Assembly (NCBI GenBank): GCA_965199055.1
Contig: CBDAQR010000004.1
Location: 558,001 to 622,000, forward strand
Length of the DNA stretch: 64,000 nt
Reading direction: 5' to 3'
From: CBDAQR01 sp965199055
GTDB lineage: Bacteria; Pseudomonadota; Gammaproteobacteria; Pseudomonadales; Halieaceae
In this document: piece by piece, positions 43,165 to 52,715 of the stretch
Position numbering within the stretch: position 1 is the stretch's first letter
Layout: every line of letters starts with the position of its first letter
Translations under genes and position numbers: made by a program
The notes under the pieces: model-generated
Database searches by the model: none
What the model was told of the DNA's origin: nothing
Seen by the model: only the letters and a program-made list of their open reading frames with translations

Positions 43165-43239
43165 CCATATAGAGGACCTTGCAAGCACTACGCTGCTGCC
43201 GCTATAAAGCGCTATTGAACCCTGATAGAGCTTAAAACA

Positions 43240-45126
43240 ATGATTACGCTTGTTCGCGCAGTTTCCTTATGTGTCGCATTGACCTTCCCGGTTCTGGGAC
43301 AGGCCGTGAGTCAAAAAGTCGATAACTTTGTGCTGCTGGATCATCAGGGTCACGCCCACGAGTTGCACTACCAGTCGAAGTCTCCGGCGGTGGTGCTGAT
43401 CTCACAATACAACGGCTGCGAAGCCATTGACCGCGACGCCGCTGCATTTAAGCAGCTACAGGCAGATTATGCGGCCGCCGGTGTGCAGATTTGGATGATC
43501 AATTCTAGTGACGACCAGCAGCGGGATGCCATGGCCTCCGAAGCGCGCCGACTGGGCCTGGATATTCCGATACTGAATGACAGCGCCCGCATCATTGGTC
43601 GTTCGCTTGAACTCACACAAACCTCGGAAGTGCTGGTTATTGACCCGAGCAACTGGCAGCTCGTATACCGTGGTGCGGTGGGTGCCGACCTCAGGCAAGC
43701 GCTGGATAGTCTGGTCGCTGGTTCTTCACCCGAGTACGTCGCGACGGCGGTCAGCGGCTGTCCGGTGAAATACCCCCATGCCGAATCGATTGATTACGCT
43801 TCTACCATCGCGCCCATCCTGGAAAACAACTGCGCAGGTTGTCACCGGGAGGGCGGTATCGGCCCCTGGGCAATGTCGGAGTACAGAATGGTGCAGGGGT
43901 TTGCGCCGATGATGCGCGAAGTCGTGCGCACAAAGCGTATGCCACCCTGGCATGCCGACCCCGAGATTGGCGAGTGGCAACACAGCGCCGCCATGTCAGA
44001 CGAAGATACCGCCTTGTTGGTGAGCTGGATTGAAGCGGGCGCTCCGCGGGGGGAGGGCGAAGATCCACTAGCAAAACTGAAGCCCATGGAGAACAAGTGG
44101 ACTTTGGGTGAGCCCGATCTCATTCTCGACATTCCCGCTCATGACATTCCAGCGAACGGCGTGCTGGATTACCAGTACCCCGTGGTTGAGAACCCGCTCG
44201 ATCACGATGTATGGGTGGTGGCAGCCACGATTATCCCCGGTGATAGCCAGGCGGTGCATCACGTACTGATGGGTTCGGCGGACCAGGCCCCGGAGGAGGG
44301 TGATCGCGAGAGCGTGTTTGAAAACTACATCATGGGCTATGCGCCTGGTAACGAGTCAGACCACATGCCGCCAGGTACAGGTGTAAAGGTTCCGGTCGGG
44401 GGTGTGTACCAGTTTCAGATGCACTACACGCCCTATGGCAAGGCCACCACAGACCGTACGCGGGTGGGGCTCTATTTTGCGAAAGAAGGTGAGATGCCGG
44501 GTAACTATCTGCGCCAGGAAGTGGTTGTGAACCCGATGATTAAAATTCCGCCGCACGACGCAGCGCATGAGGAATCGGCCTACTTCGAGTTTTATAACGA
44601 CGCCACCATTTACTCGCTGGTGCCACATGCGCACTATCGCGGCGTGAGTTCGAGCTTCGAGCTTGTGTACCCCGATGGGTCTACTGAAACCATATTGTCT
44701 GTGCCCAACTACGACTTTAACTGGCAGCGCACGTACAAGTTCGTCACACCCAAGACGGTGCCAGCGGGTGCGCGAATAGTGCATCGCACGGTGTACGACA
44801 ACTCCGCGCAGAACCCCCGCAATCCGGAGCCAGAGCGTGAAGTGCCCTGGGGTCTGCGGTCTACTGATGAGATGCTCTACGGGTCGGTGAGTTACAGCTG
44901 GAACGATGAAACTTCCACGGCGCCGATCCACAGCAATATGAAAGCAGATACGGCGCAGTGGATGGGCTTCATGGACGCAAACATGGATGGCAAGGTCGAG
45001 CGCGACGAAATGTCACCGCGTTTACGCGAGGCCATCGGCTGGCGTTGGTATCTCCTCGACCTGAATTTCTCTGGCGGTCTTGAGCTGCATGAGATGGAGC
45101 GATTGGTGGAGAACCTGCGCGGCTAG
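43240..45126 (+). CDS. Redoxin / cytochrome c-like / copper monooxygenase-like / EF-hand fusion protein
   Basis: Exported protein of 628 residues. A signal peptide ends near residue 22. Residues 28-165 are thioredoxin-fold (redoxin) with a single C60 in QYNGCEAIDRD. CAGCH at 198-202 is a c-type haem site, followed by RMPPWHADPE. The region 285-555 resembles the copper type II ascorbate-dependent monooxygenase fold: HH at 340-341, H395 (QMHYTPYG), H463 and H465 (PHAHYRG), and a closing STDEMLYG. Two EF-hand-like loops (DANMDGKVERDE, DLNFSGGLELHE) end it. It would act in the periplasm as an oxidoreductase binding haem, copper and calcium. The natural substrate is unknown. Confidence 0.82.
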   Translation: MITLVRAVSLCVALTFPVLGQAVSQKVDNFVLLDHQGHAHELHYQSKSPAVVLISQYNGCEAIDRDAAAFKQLQADYAAAGVQIWMINSSDDQQRDAMASEARRLGLDIPILNDSARIIGRSLELTQTSEVLVIDPSNWQLVYRGAVGADLRQALDSLVAGSSPEYVATAVSGCPVKYPHAESIDYASTIAPILENNCAGCHREGGIGPWAMSEYRMVQGFAPMMREVVRTKRMPPWHADPEIGEWQHSAAMSDEDTALLVSWIEAGAPRGEGEDPLAKLKPMENKWTLGEPDLILDIPAHDIPANGVLDYQYPVVENPLDHDVWVVAATIIPGDSQAVHHVLMGSADQAPEEGDRESVFENYIMGYAPGNESDHMPPGTGVKVPVGGVYQFQMHYTPYGKATTDRTRVGLYFAKEGEMPGNYLRQEVVVNPMIKIPPHDAAHEESAYFEFYNDATIYSLVPHAHYRGVSSSFELVYPDGSTETILSVPNYDFNWQRTYKFVTPKTVPAGARIVHRTVYDNSAQNPRNPEPEREVPWGLRSTDEMLYGSVSYSWNDETSTAPIHSNMKADTAQWMGFMDANMDGKVERDEMSPRLREAIGWRWYLLDLNFSGGLELHEMERLVENLRG

Positions 45127-45163
45127 GCCGCGCGAGCGTTTAGATTTGCAGGTTGGGTGGCCG

Positions 45164-47269
45164 TTAGAACGCGTAGCTCACCCTCATACCAACGACGCGT
45201 GGATCCGTTTGTGGCGATAGCTCTATGCCCTCAGTGATTGTGGGCCGTCTTATCGTATTGATCTCATCGAAGACATTGTTGACGAATAAACGCAGCTCCG
45301 CCTGGTCCCACCGATAGCTTGCGGAGACATTAACCAGGGTAAGATCCTCGACAGTGTAATCGTTAGTAATCGAGTCATAGTATTCGTCGCGGTAGCTCGC
45401 TTCCGCGGTCAGCGTCAGGTCGCCAATATAGTATGAACCACCGAGAGCCAGCGTGTACTTGGGAGAGTTTGCAAACTCGTTGCCGCTGAAGTCGTTGTCG
45501 CCCCCGGCTGAGACAAATTCATCAAACTCTGTGTTGGAGTAACCGGCGCTGAAATAGGTGTCTAGACTCTCCCCCGTCCAGCGCAGCTCTGCCTCGCCGC
45601 CCCAGACAGTAGATTCGCCCGCGTTATACGTACCGCTACGAATGTCTTCTGAACCTGAGGTCTGCATATCATCCCAATCGATATAGAACAGGTTGGCATT
45701 GACGGACAGTTGGTTGTTCAGCCACAAACTCTTGTAGCTGAGCTCGTAGTTCTTCGTGTACTCCGAGTCGTATTCAGTGACCTCGCCATTGAAGATATCC
45801 AGATCGACACCGCCAGGCCGATAGGCCTCGCTGTAAGTAATGCCGATATGCTGATTCTCGGCCAGGGCATAGTTAGCCGCCAGTTTCGGTAAGAAGACGT
45901 CTTGGTTCTTGTCGCCTTCCATCGTGAGGTCGTTGATTGGAATACCGACCCAAGGCAGGGCATCGATAAACGCGGTGATTAAGCCTGAACTAGCTAAATC
46001 GTATTTAAGGTCTTCCCAGCGGAACCCCGCCGTGATTGTCAGGCGTTCGTTAACTCTGTAGTCCGCCTCGGTGAACAATGCGAGAGTTTCAATGTCGGCT
46101 GGGCTGTCGAATACAACGTGCACGTTGCCCACACCCAGACCAGGAATCTCGAAGCCGACAATGCCGATTCCATCGCGCAGGTTCTCCTCCTCATAGTCTG
46201 CGTAGTAGACACCTACCACGCCCGTGATCTTGTCCGAGCTATAGTCAGCGCGCAGTTCCTGGGTAAACTCTTCTTGATCGATATTGGCTTTCCAGGCTTC
46301 TTCATCTGTCGGTTCGGTGATGGCAAACGCGTTGTTGCGATCGTCGGAATCGAACTGGTTGTAGGTCGAGATCGATCGCAGAGACCATTGATCGGAAAGA
46401 TCATAGTCCAGGTGCAGCGTGGCAAGATCCTGGTCGGATTCCATCTGTGAATCGTAGGGGTTATACGACTCGAAATCGCGGTTCTTAACATCGTAACTTT
46501 CGATGTCGTTGTTCGTGTCTCCCTCCAGGCGCGTGTAACTTAATAGGGCTCGCCAGTCCGCGTCGGTCGGTTGATACAGTAACTTCATGCGGGCGGTTGT
46601 CGTATCGCTCTCGAGGTAGTCATCTTCATTACGCGCCTTGTTGTCGAGAAAGCCGTCTGTGTGCTGATAGTCCAGTACCACGCGATAAGCCCATTCATTA
46701 TTAATGGGACCGGTATGCGCGAGGGCCGTCTGGTAGCTGTTATAGTCTGCGTACTCTCCGCGCAGGTAGGTTTCGCGCTCAAACTTTGGGTCCTTGGTCT
46801 GCACCACAACAGCACCTGCCAGGGAACTTTTTCCTCGGTTAGTGGCCTGCGGGCCACGCAGAATTTCCACTCGTTCCACATCAAACAGTCCAGTAATGCC
46901 GCGCGCATTTTGTACTCTGGTAGTGGTGGCACCGTCGATAATGATAGAGGCCAGACCTTCTTGCCCGGCGCCGCCGACACCATCGGTGTTAATGCCGCGG
47001 ATGGCAAAATCGAAACTCTGAATACCGGTTCCAGTGGGCGCAATGTTGGCCGCCTGGCGGAATATCTGCTGGATGTTGAGGCTTCTGGTACGAGCGATGT
47101 CCTCAGCTGTCATCACGTTGACAGATGTGTTAGTTTCTAACAGGTTGCGCACGATGCGCTCGCCAAGCACGCGAACTTCTTCAAGCTGTGGTGTGTTTTC
47201 TTGAGCGAGTCCAGGAAGTGATCCCGTTAGCATCAACAGTGCGATGCAATTCCCCGAATAGCGTTTCAT
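45164..47269 (-). CDS. TonB-dependent receptor
   Basis: Outer-membrane receptor of 701 residues. Signal peptide to about residue 22, plug domain (VRVLGERIVRNLLETNTSVNVMTAEDI; GLFDVERVEILRGPQATNRGKSSLAGAVVV) and a beta-barrel ending in VVGMRVSYAF, a terminal aromatic as required for barrel insertion. It lies 30 bases after the frameshifted receptor gene on the same strand and may share its Fur-controlled promoter. Iron or siderophore import is likely from context; the exact ligand is unknown. Confidence 0.9.
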   Translation of the reverse strand: MKRYSGNCIALLMLTGSLPGLAQENTPQLEEVRVLGERIVRNLLETNTSVNVMTAEDIARTRSLNIQQIFRQAANIAPTGTGIQSFDFAIRGINTDGVGGAGQEGLASIIIDGATTTRVQNARGITGLFDVERVEILRGPQATNRGKSSLAGAVVVQTKDPKFERETYLRGEYADYNSYQTALAHTGPINNEWAYRVVLDYQHTDGFLDNKARNEDDYLESDTTTARMKLLYQPTDADWRALLSYTRLEGDTNNDIESYDVKNRDFESYNPYDSQMESDQDLATLHLDYDLSDQWSLRSISTYNQFDSDDRNNAFAITEPTDEEAWKANIDQEEFTQELRADYSSDKITGVVGVYYADYEEENLRDGIGIVGFEIPGLGVGNVHVVFDSPADIETLALFTEADYRVNERLTITAGFRWEDLKYDLASSGLITAFIDALPWVGIPINDLTMEGDKNQDVFLPKLAANYALAENQHIGITYSEAYRPGGVDLDIFNGEVTEYDSEYTKNYELSYKSLWLNNQLSVNANLFYIDWDDMQTSGSEDIRSGTYNAGESTVWGGEAELRWTGESLDTYFSAGYSNTEFDEFVSAGGDNDFSGNEFANSPKYTLALGGSYYIGDLTLTAEASYRDEYYDSITNDYTVEDLTLVNVSASYRWDQAELRLFVNNVFDEINTIRRPTITEGIELSPQTDPRVVGMRVSYAF

Positions 47270-47299
47270 TTGTCTGTTTCCATTTATTGCTGTGTTGTA

Positions 47300-49485
47300 T
47301 TAAAAAGTGACCGCGAGTGTGGCGAAGACGCCCCGCGGCTCACCATTTTTAAGAAATATGCTGTTGGTCGTGGTCTGCCACCAGCGCTCATCCGTCAGGT
47401 TGCGTACTTCGAGCCCCGCATCCAATTGTGCGTCGCCGAGTGCCCAGCGACTGTTGAGTCGCAACTGGTGTAGCGTGCGGTCCGGCGTCTCGAAGGAGCC
47501 GAAAGCATCGCCGGGCGCATCATCCAGGTAGTCGAGACCGTAGCCCAGCGTCCACGTGTTGTTGATGTGCCAAAGCCCCCAGAACACCAGTTTGTTCTCG
47601 GGGACGCCTGCAAACGGCTGCCCTTCGGTGTCTGCATTGAAACCGCCATCGAGAACTTCCGTATCGGTATAGGCATAGCTCAGGTACAGATCGAACACTT
47701 CGGCGACACGGCCGCTCGCCTCGATCTCAATACCGCGACTGCGCTGCTCACCATTGACGTTGAGTACATCGGGAGTCTCCGTCGCCACAGCCACATCAAA
47801 CTTGGTCAGTTCATAGGCCGATAGCGATACACTTCCCTCGCCCCAAAAATAGCGCACACCGGCCTCGTACTGTTCGCCACGCTCAGGATCTTCGATTTTA
47901 TGTCGCGGGCAAAGCCGTTCACCGTAGAGAATGACTCGCCGTAGCTAGCAAACAAGCTGATGTTATCGGTGGCATCCCAGACCAAACCGACTCTGGGTAT
48001 CCAGTCGTCTTCGTCCGTATCGTTGCGTACGCCTGGGTCTTCCTCACCATTGTGGAGCGTATTTCTCTCTGCGTCGTAGTCAGAGCTGGAGTAGCGCAGG
48101 CCCAATAGAATATTCAGGTCCCAGGGCTCATAGGTCATGAGATTTTGTGCATTGAAGCCCACGTCTGAGTAGGTCCACTGCTGCACGGCAAAAGGCGGTG
48201 AGTCGCCGTAGTTCTTCAAGTGAGGGAAGGGCACGTTCTCCGGGTTGTATATGTTGATCGGTGCAGCAAAGCTAGGGTAGGGCGGTGGCGTCAATGGCGA
48301 AAATCCATTGACGTTCTCCATGTCATTCTCAGACGCATTCACACCCACTAATGCTTTGTGACTGAAGTCGCCGGTCTCACCCTTCCAGGTTAAATGAGCG
48401 CCAGCGTAATAGCCGTCGGAGTTGCGGTTCTGGTCGAACGCCAGGGGCAGTACCACGCCTTCCGGGCTGGGCTGTCCTAGAAAGTAGCCGGTGTTGCCCA
48501 TGTCTCTGTTCGTGGAATTCCAACCACCCTGTATCAGAAGGCCCCACTCGTCGTTCAATTGGTGCGAAAACGCCAACTGCAACTGCTCGGTTTCCTCTTC
48601 TGAGAAGTCGTTGGTGGCGCCCAGATAGGTTTCGATATCGAGTTCCTCAATCTTGCCATCGATAACCACGGTATCTTGTGGTGCGGGATTGGAGTCGAGT
48701 TCGATGTACTCTGCTAATAGGGTCAGCGATGTGCGATCGTTAAAATCGGCGCGGAGTTGAAGGGCGGGTGCCGTCTTTTCCAGGTATACGAAATCCTGAA
48801 AGCTGTCGGAGTCTTCATAGCCCAGCGTAAATCGATAGGTGAGAATGTCGGTGCCTGGCACCGGCCCTGTTGCATCCAGTTCCGCTCTGAAGACATCGCT
48901 GGCGCTGCTGCCATCGGTATCGTAACCACCACCAGTCACCCGCACATGGTATGCCGCCTCGCGCTGTGGTTGGCGATAAACGTAGTTGATGACGCCGCCG
49001 GGTTGTGCGGCGCCAAATAGCAGCCCTGTAGAACCCTTCAGCACTTCGATCCGTTCAAGTGCCGACGGGTCCGCGATGGGGGAGTCCACGCCATAGAAAG
49101 GAATGCCGTTCTTAAGCTGGCCGTTTTGCTCGCCGTTGACATCGACGCCTCGAATCGTAATGCCCTGAAAGGTGGCCGCATGGCCGGAGCGCGTATTCAC
49201 ACTGGCTGACTGTTCGATCAGATCGCGTGTGGTGGCGGAATTTACTGTCTCGATCAGGCCACGTGAGATCACGCCGATGTTGAGCGGTAGTTCTCGCAGA
49301 TCAGCGTCAATAAGTGTGGCCGCTGAGGAGGTGGTATCGCGCAGCGGCACTAGCCGCTGCCCGTGAACGAGTACTTCTTCTATTTCCCCCAGCTCGTCCT
49401 GAGCCGCTATAGGGGCTGCTGTGAAAAGGCTTAAGGCGACTGACAGCTTGCCGAGCCGAATGGCCACTCTGTGGGCGCAGTGCAT
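47300..49485 (-). pseudogene. TonB-dependent siderophore receptor interrupted by a frameshift
   Basis: The first frame (47806-49485) gives the signal peptide, plug (LVPLRDTTSSAATLIDADLREL; GSTGLLFGAAQPGGVINYVYRQP) and most of the barrel to FARDIKSK, then runs out of frame. The second frame (47300-47857) continues the same barrel (RYFWGEGSVSLSAYELTKFDVAVATETP) to the end VFATLAVTF. Joining them needs one extra A in the A4 run read on the minus strand (T-run 47896-47899), which restores IEDPERGEQYEAG, the normal siderophore-receptor motif. The gene is either broken in this strain or the run is misread. Annotated siderophore receptors of about 725 residues fit the combined length. Confidence 0.85.
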
Positions 49486-49537
49486 GGGGTGACCTCGTAA
49501 GTACCGCAGGTAAGAAAGCTACATTGAGAATTTAAAT

Positions 49538-49556
49538 GATAAGCATTCTCATTATC
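49538..49556 (-). promoter_or_regulatory. Fur box upstream of the siderophore receptor gene
   Basis: On the minus strand GATAATGAGAATGCTTATC matches the 19-bp Fur consensus at 16 of 19 positions. It lies about 55-70 bases before the start of the frameshifted receptor and is the strongest regulatory site in the window. It explains the iron-uptake character of the two receptor genes that follow. Confidence 0.78.
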
Positions 49557-49603
49557 ACCTAGAGAGGTCATGATCGCAACCCTGTATGTGGTGTCTCCTT
49601 CGG

Positions 49604-50485
49604 CTACAACTCGCTGCGCTTGCGCGGCTGTTCTGCCGTGGGAGCCTGGCTGTAGTCCCCAAAGGGGCCATCGCGCTTTTCAATTGCACCGCGCACGCCT
49701 TCACCCGCCGCGACGTTCACGAACTCTCTGCCTTCGGGCGTGTTACGCATGATGCCATCGAGAATGGGGCCAAGGGTCTGCGTGCTCTGCAGGCCCATGT
49801 TGTCGTAAGCCTGGTTCACAATCAGTTTCATGGCGCTGAGCTGGGTCAAGGGAATGGTGTTCAGTTTCTCAGCCAGCTTCTGCACCTCGTCGTCTAACTG
49901 CTCCAGCGGGTAGGAGAAATTGATCAGTTCTATGTCCGCTGCTTCCTTGCCCGACACCCACTCGCCGGTCAGTGCGTAGTACTTTGCCTTGGCCAACCCC
50001 AAGCGCTGCACCCACATGCCGGTCAGGTGGCAGCCCCATACGCGGGAGTAGGGGGTGCCGATGCGGGCGCAGTCCGAGGCGATGACCAGGTCGGCACAGA
50101 GGGCGAGTTCGGAGCCGCCGCCCACTGCATAGCCGTGTGCCTTGGCGATGGTGGGCTTGAGCCCGCGCCACAACCCCATGAACTTGGGTATGTAACTCAG
50201 GTATTGATCAGACACGAAGCGCACGTCTTCGCCGGGGTCGTAACCGTCTTCCTTGATATTCCCATAGTGCTCCAGGCCCCCCGAGAAATCGAAGCCAACA
50301 CAGAAATTATCACCGGCACCTTCGAGAATAATCACTTTCACATCGCTCTCTGCCTGCGCCTGCCCAAGGTATTGGTCCATTTCCTGGATGACTTCCATGC
50401 GCAGTGTGTTGGCTTTATCGGGGCGGTTGAGGGTGATCGTGGCGATACCGTTGACTTTGCTGTACTTCACGACGGGTTCTGACAT
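49604..50485 (-). CDS. Enoyl-CoA hydratase/isomerase family protein
   Basis: Crotonase-fold enzyme of 293 residues. The oxyanion-hole segments are AGDNFCVGFDFSGGLEHYG near residue 60 and AHGYAVGGGSELALCADLVIASDCARIGTP near 120. The region for the catalytic glutamates in these enzymes shows RIGTPYSRVWGC instead of the usual ExxxG, so it may be an isomerase or another crotonase reaction. It is monocistronic, with AGGAG before the ATG. Two TetR-type palindromes lie just upstream, so control by an acyl-CoA- or lipid-sensing TetR regulator is expected. Confidence 0.85.
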   Translation of the reverse strand: MSEPVVKYSKVNGIATITLNRPDKANTLRMEVIQEMDQYLGQAQAESDVKVIILEGAGDNFCVGFDFSGGLEHYGNIKEDGYDPGEDVRFVSDQYLSYIPKFMGLWRGLKPTIAKAHGYAVGGGSELALCADLVIASDCARIGTPYSRVWGCHLTGMWVQRLGLAKAKYYALTGEWVSGKEAADIELINFSYPLEQLDDEVQKLAEKLNTIPLTQLSAMKLIVNQAYDNMGLQSTQTLGPILDGIMRNTPEGREFVNVAAGEGVRGAIEKRDGPFGDYSQAPTAEQPRKRSEL

Positions 50486-50518
50486 GCTTGTGCTCCTGCT
50501 GAAGAAGGAATGTATAGA

Positions 50519-50558
50519 CTTACCGTTTGGTAAGTCAGAATACTTACCGATTGGTAAG
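50519..50558. promoter_or_regulatory. Pair of TetR-type palindromic operators
   Basis: CTTACCGTTTGGTAAG at 50519-50534 and CTTACCGATTGGTAAG at 50543-50558 differ by one base and are each near-perfect palindromes with arms CTTACC and GGTAAG. They are 24 bases apart and 34-73 bases upstream of the enoyl-CoA hydratase start. This is the form of operators for TetR/AcrR repressors. No TetR gene is in the window, so the regulator is elsewhere. Confidence 0.68.
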
Positions 50559-50630
50559 ATGTCAAACTCCGCACCATGATGTGGTATAAACTAGCCTTCG
50601 CTTTGAGTGTCCCAATCCAAACTGAGTGTC

Positions 50631-51140
50631 ATGACCAATAAATCCCCAGACCGAGCCGGCAAGCCTGGCGTACTAGCGCTGAGCCTGCTGTTTGTAGCGC
50701 TATTCGGCGCCTGGTTGGTGTGGTCGGGCATCTTTAAGCCCTTGCTCATTGGTCTGGGTGTTTTTTCCTGCGCGTTAAGTGTATGGCTGGCATCCCGGAT
50801 GGGTTTCTTCCGTTACTCGGGTGTTGTGCGCGGCATGCCTGCGTTGCCGGGCTACTGGTTTTGGCTGTCCAAGGAAATTATTGCCTCTAGCCTGGAAGTC
50901 GCACGCCTGATTTTGCGCCGCGACATGCCAATAAGTCCGACCATCGTCGAGCTCGATGCGAGTGCGCTGAGTGATTCCGGGCAGGTGATTTTGGGTAACT
51001 CAATCACACTGTCGCCCGGCACCGTGACCCTGGATGTCTATGAAGGCAAGGTGAAGGTGCACTGTCTCACGCAGGAAGGCGCGAAGACGTTGCAATCCGG
51101 CGATATCCAGCAACGCGTGCAGGCGCTGGGGAAACGCTAA
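50631..51140 (+). CDS. mnhE: Na+/H+ antiporter Mrp subunit E (MnhE/MbhA-like)
   Basis: Membrane protein of 169 residues. Two or three hydrophobic helices open it (LALSLLFVALFGAWLVWSGIF, LLIGLGVFSCALSVWLASRMG), then the family core YWFWLSKEIIASSLEVARLILRR and the soluble tail ILGNSITLSPGTVTLDVYEGKVKVHCL. MrpE is a small subunit of multi-subunit cation/proton antiporters, needed for complex assembly. It is the first gene of an eight-gene operon. The ATG at 50631 is preferred to a GTG eight codons earlier. Confidence 0.92.
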   Translation: MTNKSPDRAGKPGVLALSLLFVALFGAWLVWSGIFKPLLIGLGVFSCALSVWLASRMGFFRYSGVVRGMPALPGYWFWLSKEIIASSLEVARLILRRDMPISPTIVELDASALSDSGQVILGNSITLSPGTVTLDVYEGKVKVHCLTQEGAKTLQSGDIQQRVQALGKR

Positions 51141-51143
51141 CTC

Positions 51144-51419
51144 GTGTATATCGTTATCTCCCTGGCAATTCTGGTCACCATGGTTCTCGCGTTGGTGCGC
51201 GCGCTCTTGGGCCCCAGCGTTTATGACCGGGTGCTGGCGGTGAATGTGTTCGGCACCAAGACGGTATTACTGCTGGCCGTCATCGCCTTCCTCTACGGCC
51301 GCCCCGATTTTCTCGATCTGGCGCTGGCCTATGCGCTGATCAACATGGTTGGCATCCTCGCGGTACTCGAGTTCTTCCAGAACCGGGTGAAACTGAAGCC
51401 GGGGGATAGTCATGATTGA
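51144..51419 (+). CDS. mnhF: Mrp antiporter subunit F
   Basis: Protein of 91 residues with three helices (YIVISLAILVTMVLALVRALLGP; VFGTKTVLLLAVIAFLYG; LALAYALINMVGILAVLEFF). The LGPSVYDRVLAVN motif is the MrpF signature. GTG start, three bases after the mnhE stop, and the stop overlaps the mnhG start by eight bases. It is a membrane-stalk subunit of the antiporter. Confidence 0.92.
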   Translation: MYIVISLAILVTMVLALVRALLGPSVYDRVLAVNVFGTKTVLLLAVIAFLYGRPDFLDLALAYALINMVGILAVLEFFQNRVKLKPGDSHD

Positions 51420-51741
51420 TACTGCGCTGGATGTGCTGAGCTGGATCATGCTGTCGCTGGGCGGTATTTGTGTGTTTATCGGCGGCATCGGCTCGCTGCG
51501 CCTGCCCGGTTTCTATACCCGCATACACGCGGCCAGCCTCACCGATACCATGGCCGCGCTGCTTATCTTTCCCGGGCTTATGTTGCAGGCGGGTTTGACA
51601 CTGGCCTCGCTGAAGTTGTTTGCGATTATGATTTTCCTGCTGCTGACGGGGCCCACCGCGACCTATGCATTGGCGAATGCCGCCCTGATGTCGGGCTTGC
51701 GCCCGGATGCCGATGATCGATCAATCGGAGGCAGTAGCTGA
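51412..51741 (+). CDS. mnhG: Mrp antiporter subunit G
   Basis: Protein of 109 residues with three helices. The signature LGGICVFIGGIGSLRLPGFYTRIHAASLTDTMAALLIFPGL is typical of MrpG. It belongs to the small E-F-G trio of the operon, and the stop overlaps the next start by one base. It is likely structural in the antiporter membrane arm. Confidence 0.92.
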   Translation: MIDTALDVLSWIMLSLGGICVFIGGIGSLRLPGFYTRIHAASLTDTMAALLIFPGLMLQAGLTLASLKLFAIMIFLLLTGPTATYALANAALMSGLRPDADDRSIGGSS

Positions 51742-52715
51742 TGCTGATCCTGTTTGCTCTGTTTCTGCTTACGCTGCTGGTGATCACGTCGATTGCGATT
51801 GTGCGCACAGAAAACCTGTTTGTGGCGGTGATGCTGACTTCGATCTTCAGCCTCTTGATGGCGGCAAACTTCTTTATTCTGGATGCCGCTGACGTGGCGC
51901 TCACCGAGGCGGCGGTCGGTGCGGGCGTAACAACGGTTATTTTCCTTGCCGCGCTGGCGCTGACAGCTGAGCGGGAAGGGGGTACACCCGTAGCCACGCG
52001 TACCCCATTGATCGCCGTGGGTACGCTGGCGGTGCTGCTTATATTTGCAACCTTCGACAAACCGCGCCTGGGCGACCCGGACGCGCCGGTGCACCAGCAC
52101 GTTGCGCCTTTTTATATCGAGAAAACGCCAGAGCTGCTGGGCATACCGAACGTGGTCACAGCGGTGCTGGGTAGCTTCCGTGGCTACGACACGCTGGGTG
52201 AGGTGTTTGTTGTTTTCGCGGCCTGCATCGGTGTGTTGTTCGTGCTGGGTGGCTACAGCAGCGAGGATACGCCGCGGCGCGAGGCCGAGGGGCTGAAGCA
52301 CCATTTGATTCCCCAGGTGGTGGGGCGGCTGCTGGTCCCCTTTATTGTGCTATTTGGCTTATACGTGCAGTTTCATGGCGAGTATGGGCCGGGCGGGGGA
52401 TTTCAGGCGGGCGCGCTGGTAGCGACCGGCATCATTCTCTATGCGTTGCTTGAAGGTGAACGTGAGGCTTTGCGCGTGTTGTCTCAGCGCACGTTGATGG
52501 GGATGGTGGTTGTCGGTGCCACTCTGTACGGCCTGGTCGGTATTGTTTGTATGCTGCTGGGCGGTAACTTTCTCGAATACACCGTGCTCTCCAGTGACGT
52601 GGTCTTTGGGCAGCAATTGGGTATTATCCTGATCGAGGCCGGTGTAGGCATGGCCGTATGCGGCGCATTGCTGAGTATTTTCCATGCCTTTGCGGCGAGG
52701 CAAAAATCGACATGA
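51741..52715 (+). CDS. Fused MbhD-MbhE-MnhB-like Mrp subunit (DUF4040 domain)
   Basis: Protein of 324 residues that joins parts usually found separately. Residues 1-80 (VRTENLFVAVMLTSIFSLLMAANFFILDAADVALTEAAVGAGVTTVIFLAALALT) match the DUF4040/MbhD domain, the carboxyl part of MrpA. Residues 85-175 (IPNVVTAVLGSFRGYDTLGEVFVVFAACIGVLFVLGGY) resemble MbhE. From residue 190 (PQVVGRLLVPFIVLFGLYVQFHGEYGPGGGFQAGALVATGIILYAL) it is MnhB. The large NuoL-like amino part of MrpA is absent, and separate NuoL/M-type subunits follow. It overlaps mnhC by four bases. Confidence 0.9.
   Translation: MLILFALFLLTLLVITSIAIVRTENLFVAVMLTSIFSLLMAANFFILDAADVALTEAAVGAGVTTVIFLAALALTAEREGGTPVATRTPLIAVGTLAVLLIFATFDKPRLGDPDAPVHQHVAPFYIEKTPELLGIPNVVTAVLGSFRGYDTLGEVFVVFAACIGVLFVLGGYSSEDTPRREAEGLKHHLIPQVVGRLLVPFIVLFGLYVQFHGEYGPGGGFQAGALVATGIILYALLEGEREALRVLSQRTLMGMVVVGATLYGLVGIVCMLLGGNFLEYTVLSSDVVFGQQLGIILIEAGVGMAVCGALLSIFHAFAARQKST

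Noticed and set aside
47300..47857. A separate small barrel gene after the siderophore receptor
   Set aside because: It continues the same receptor without a signal or plug, and one added A joins the frames.
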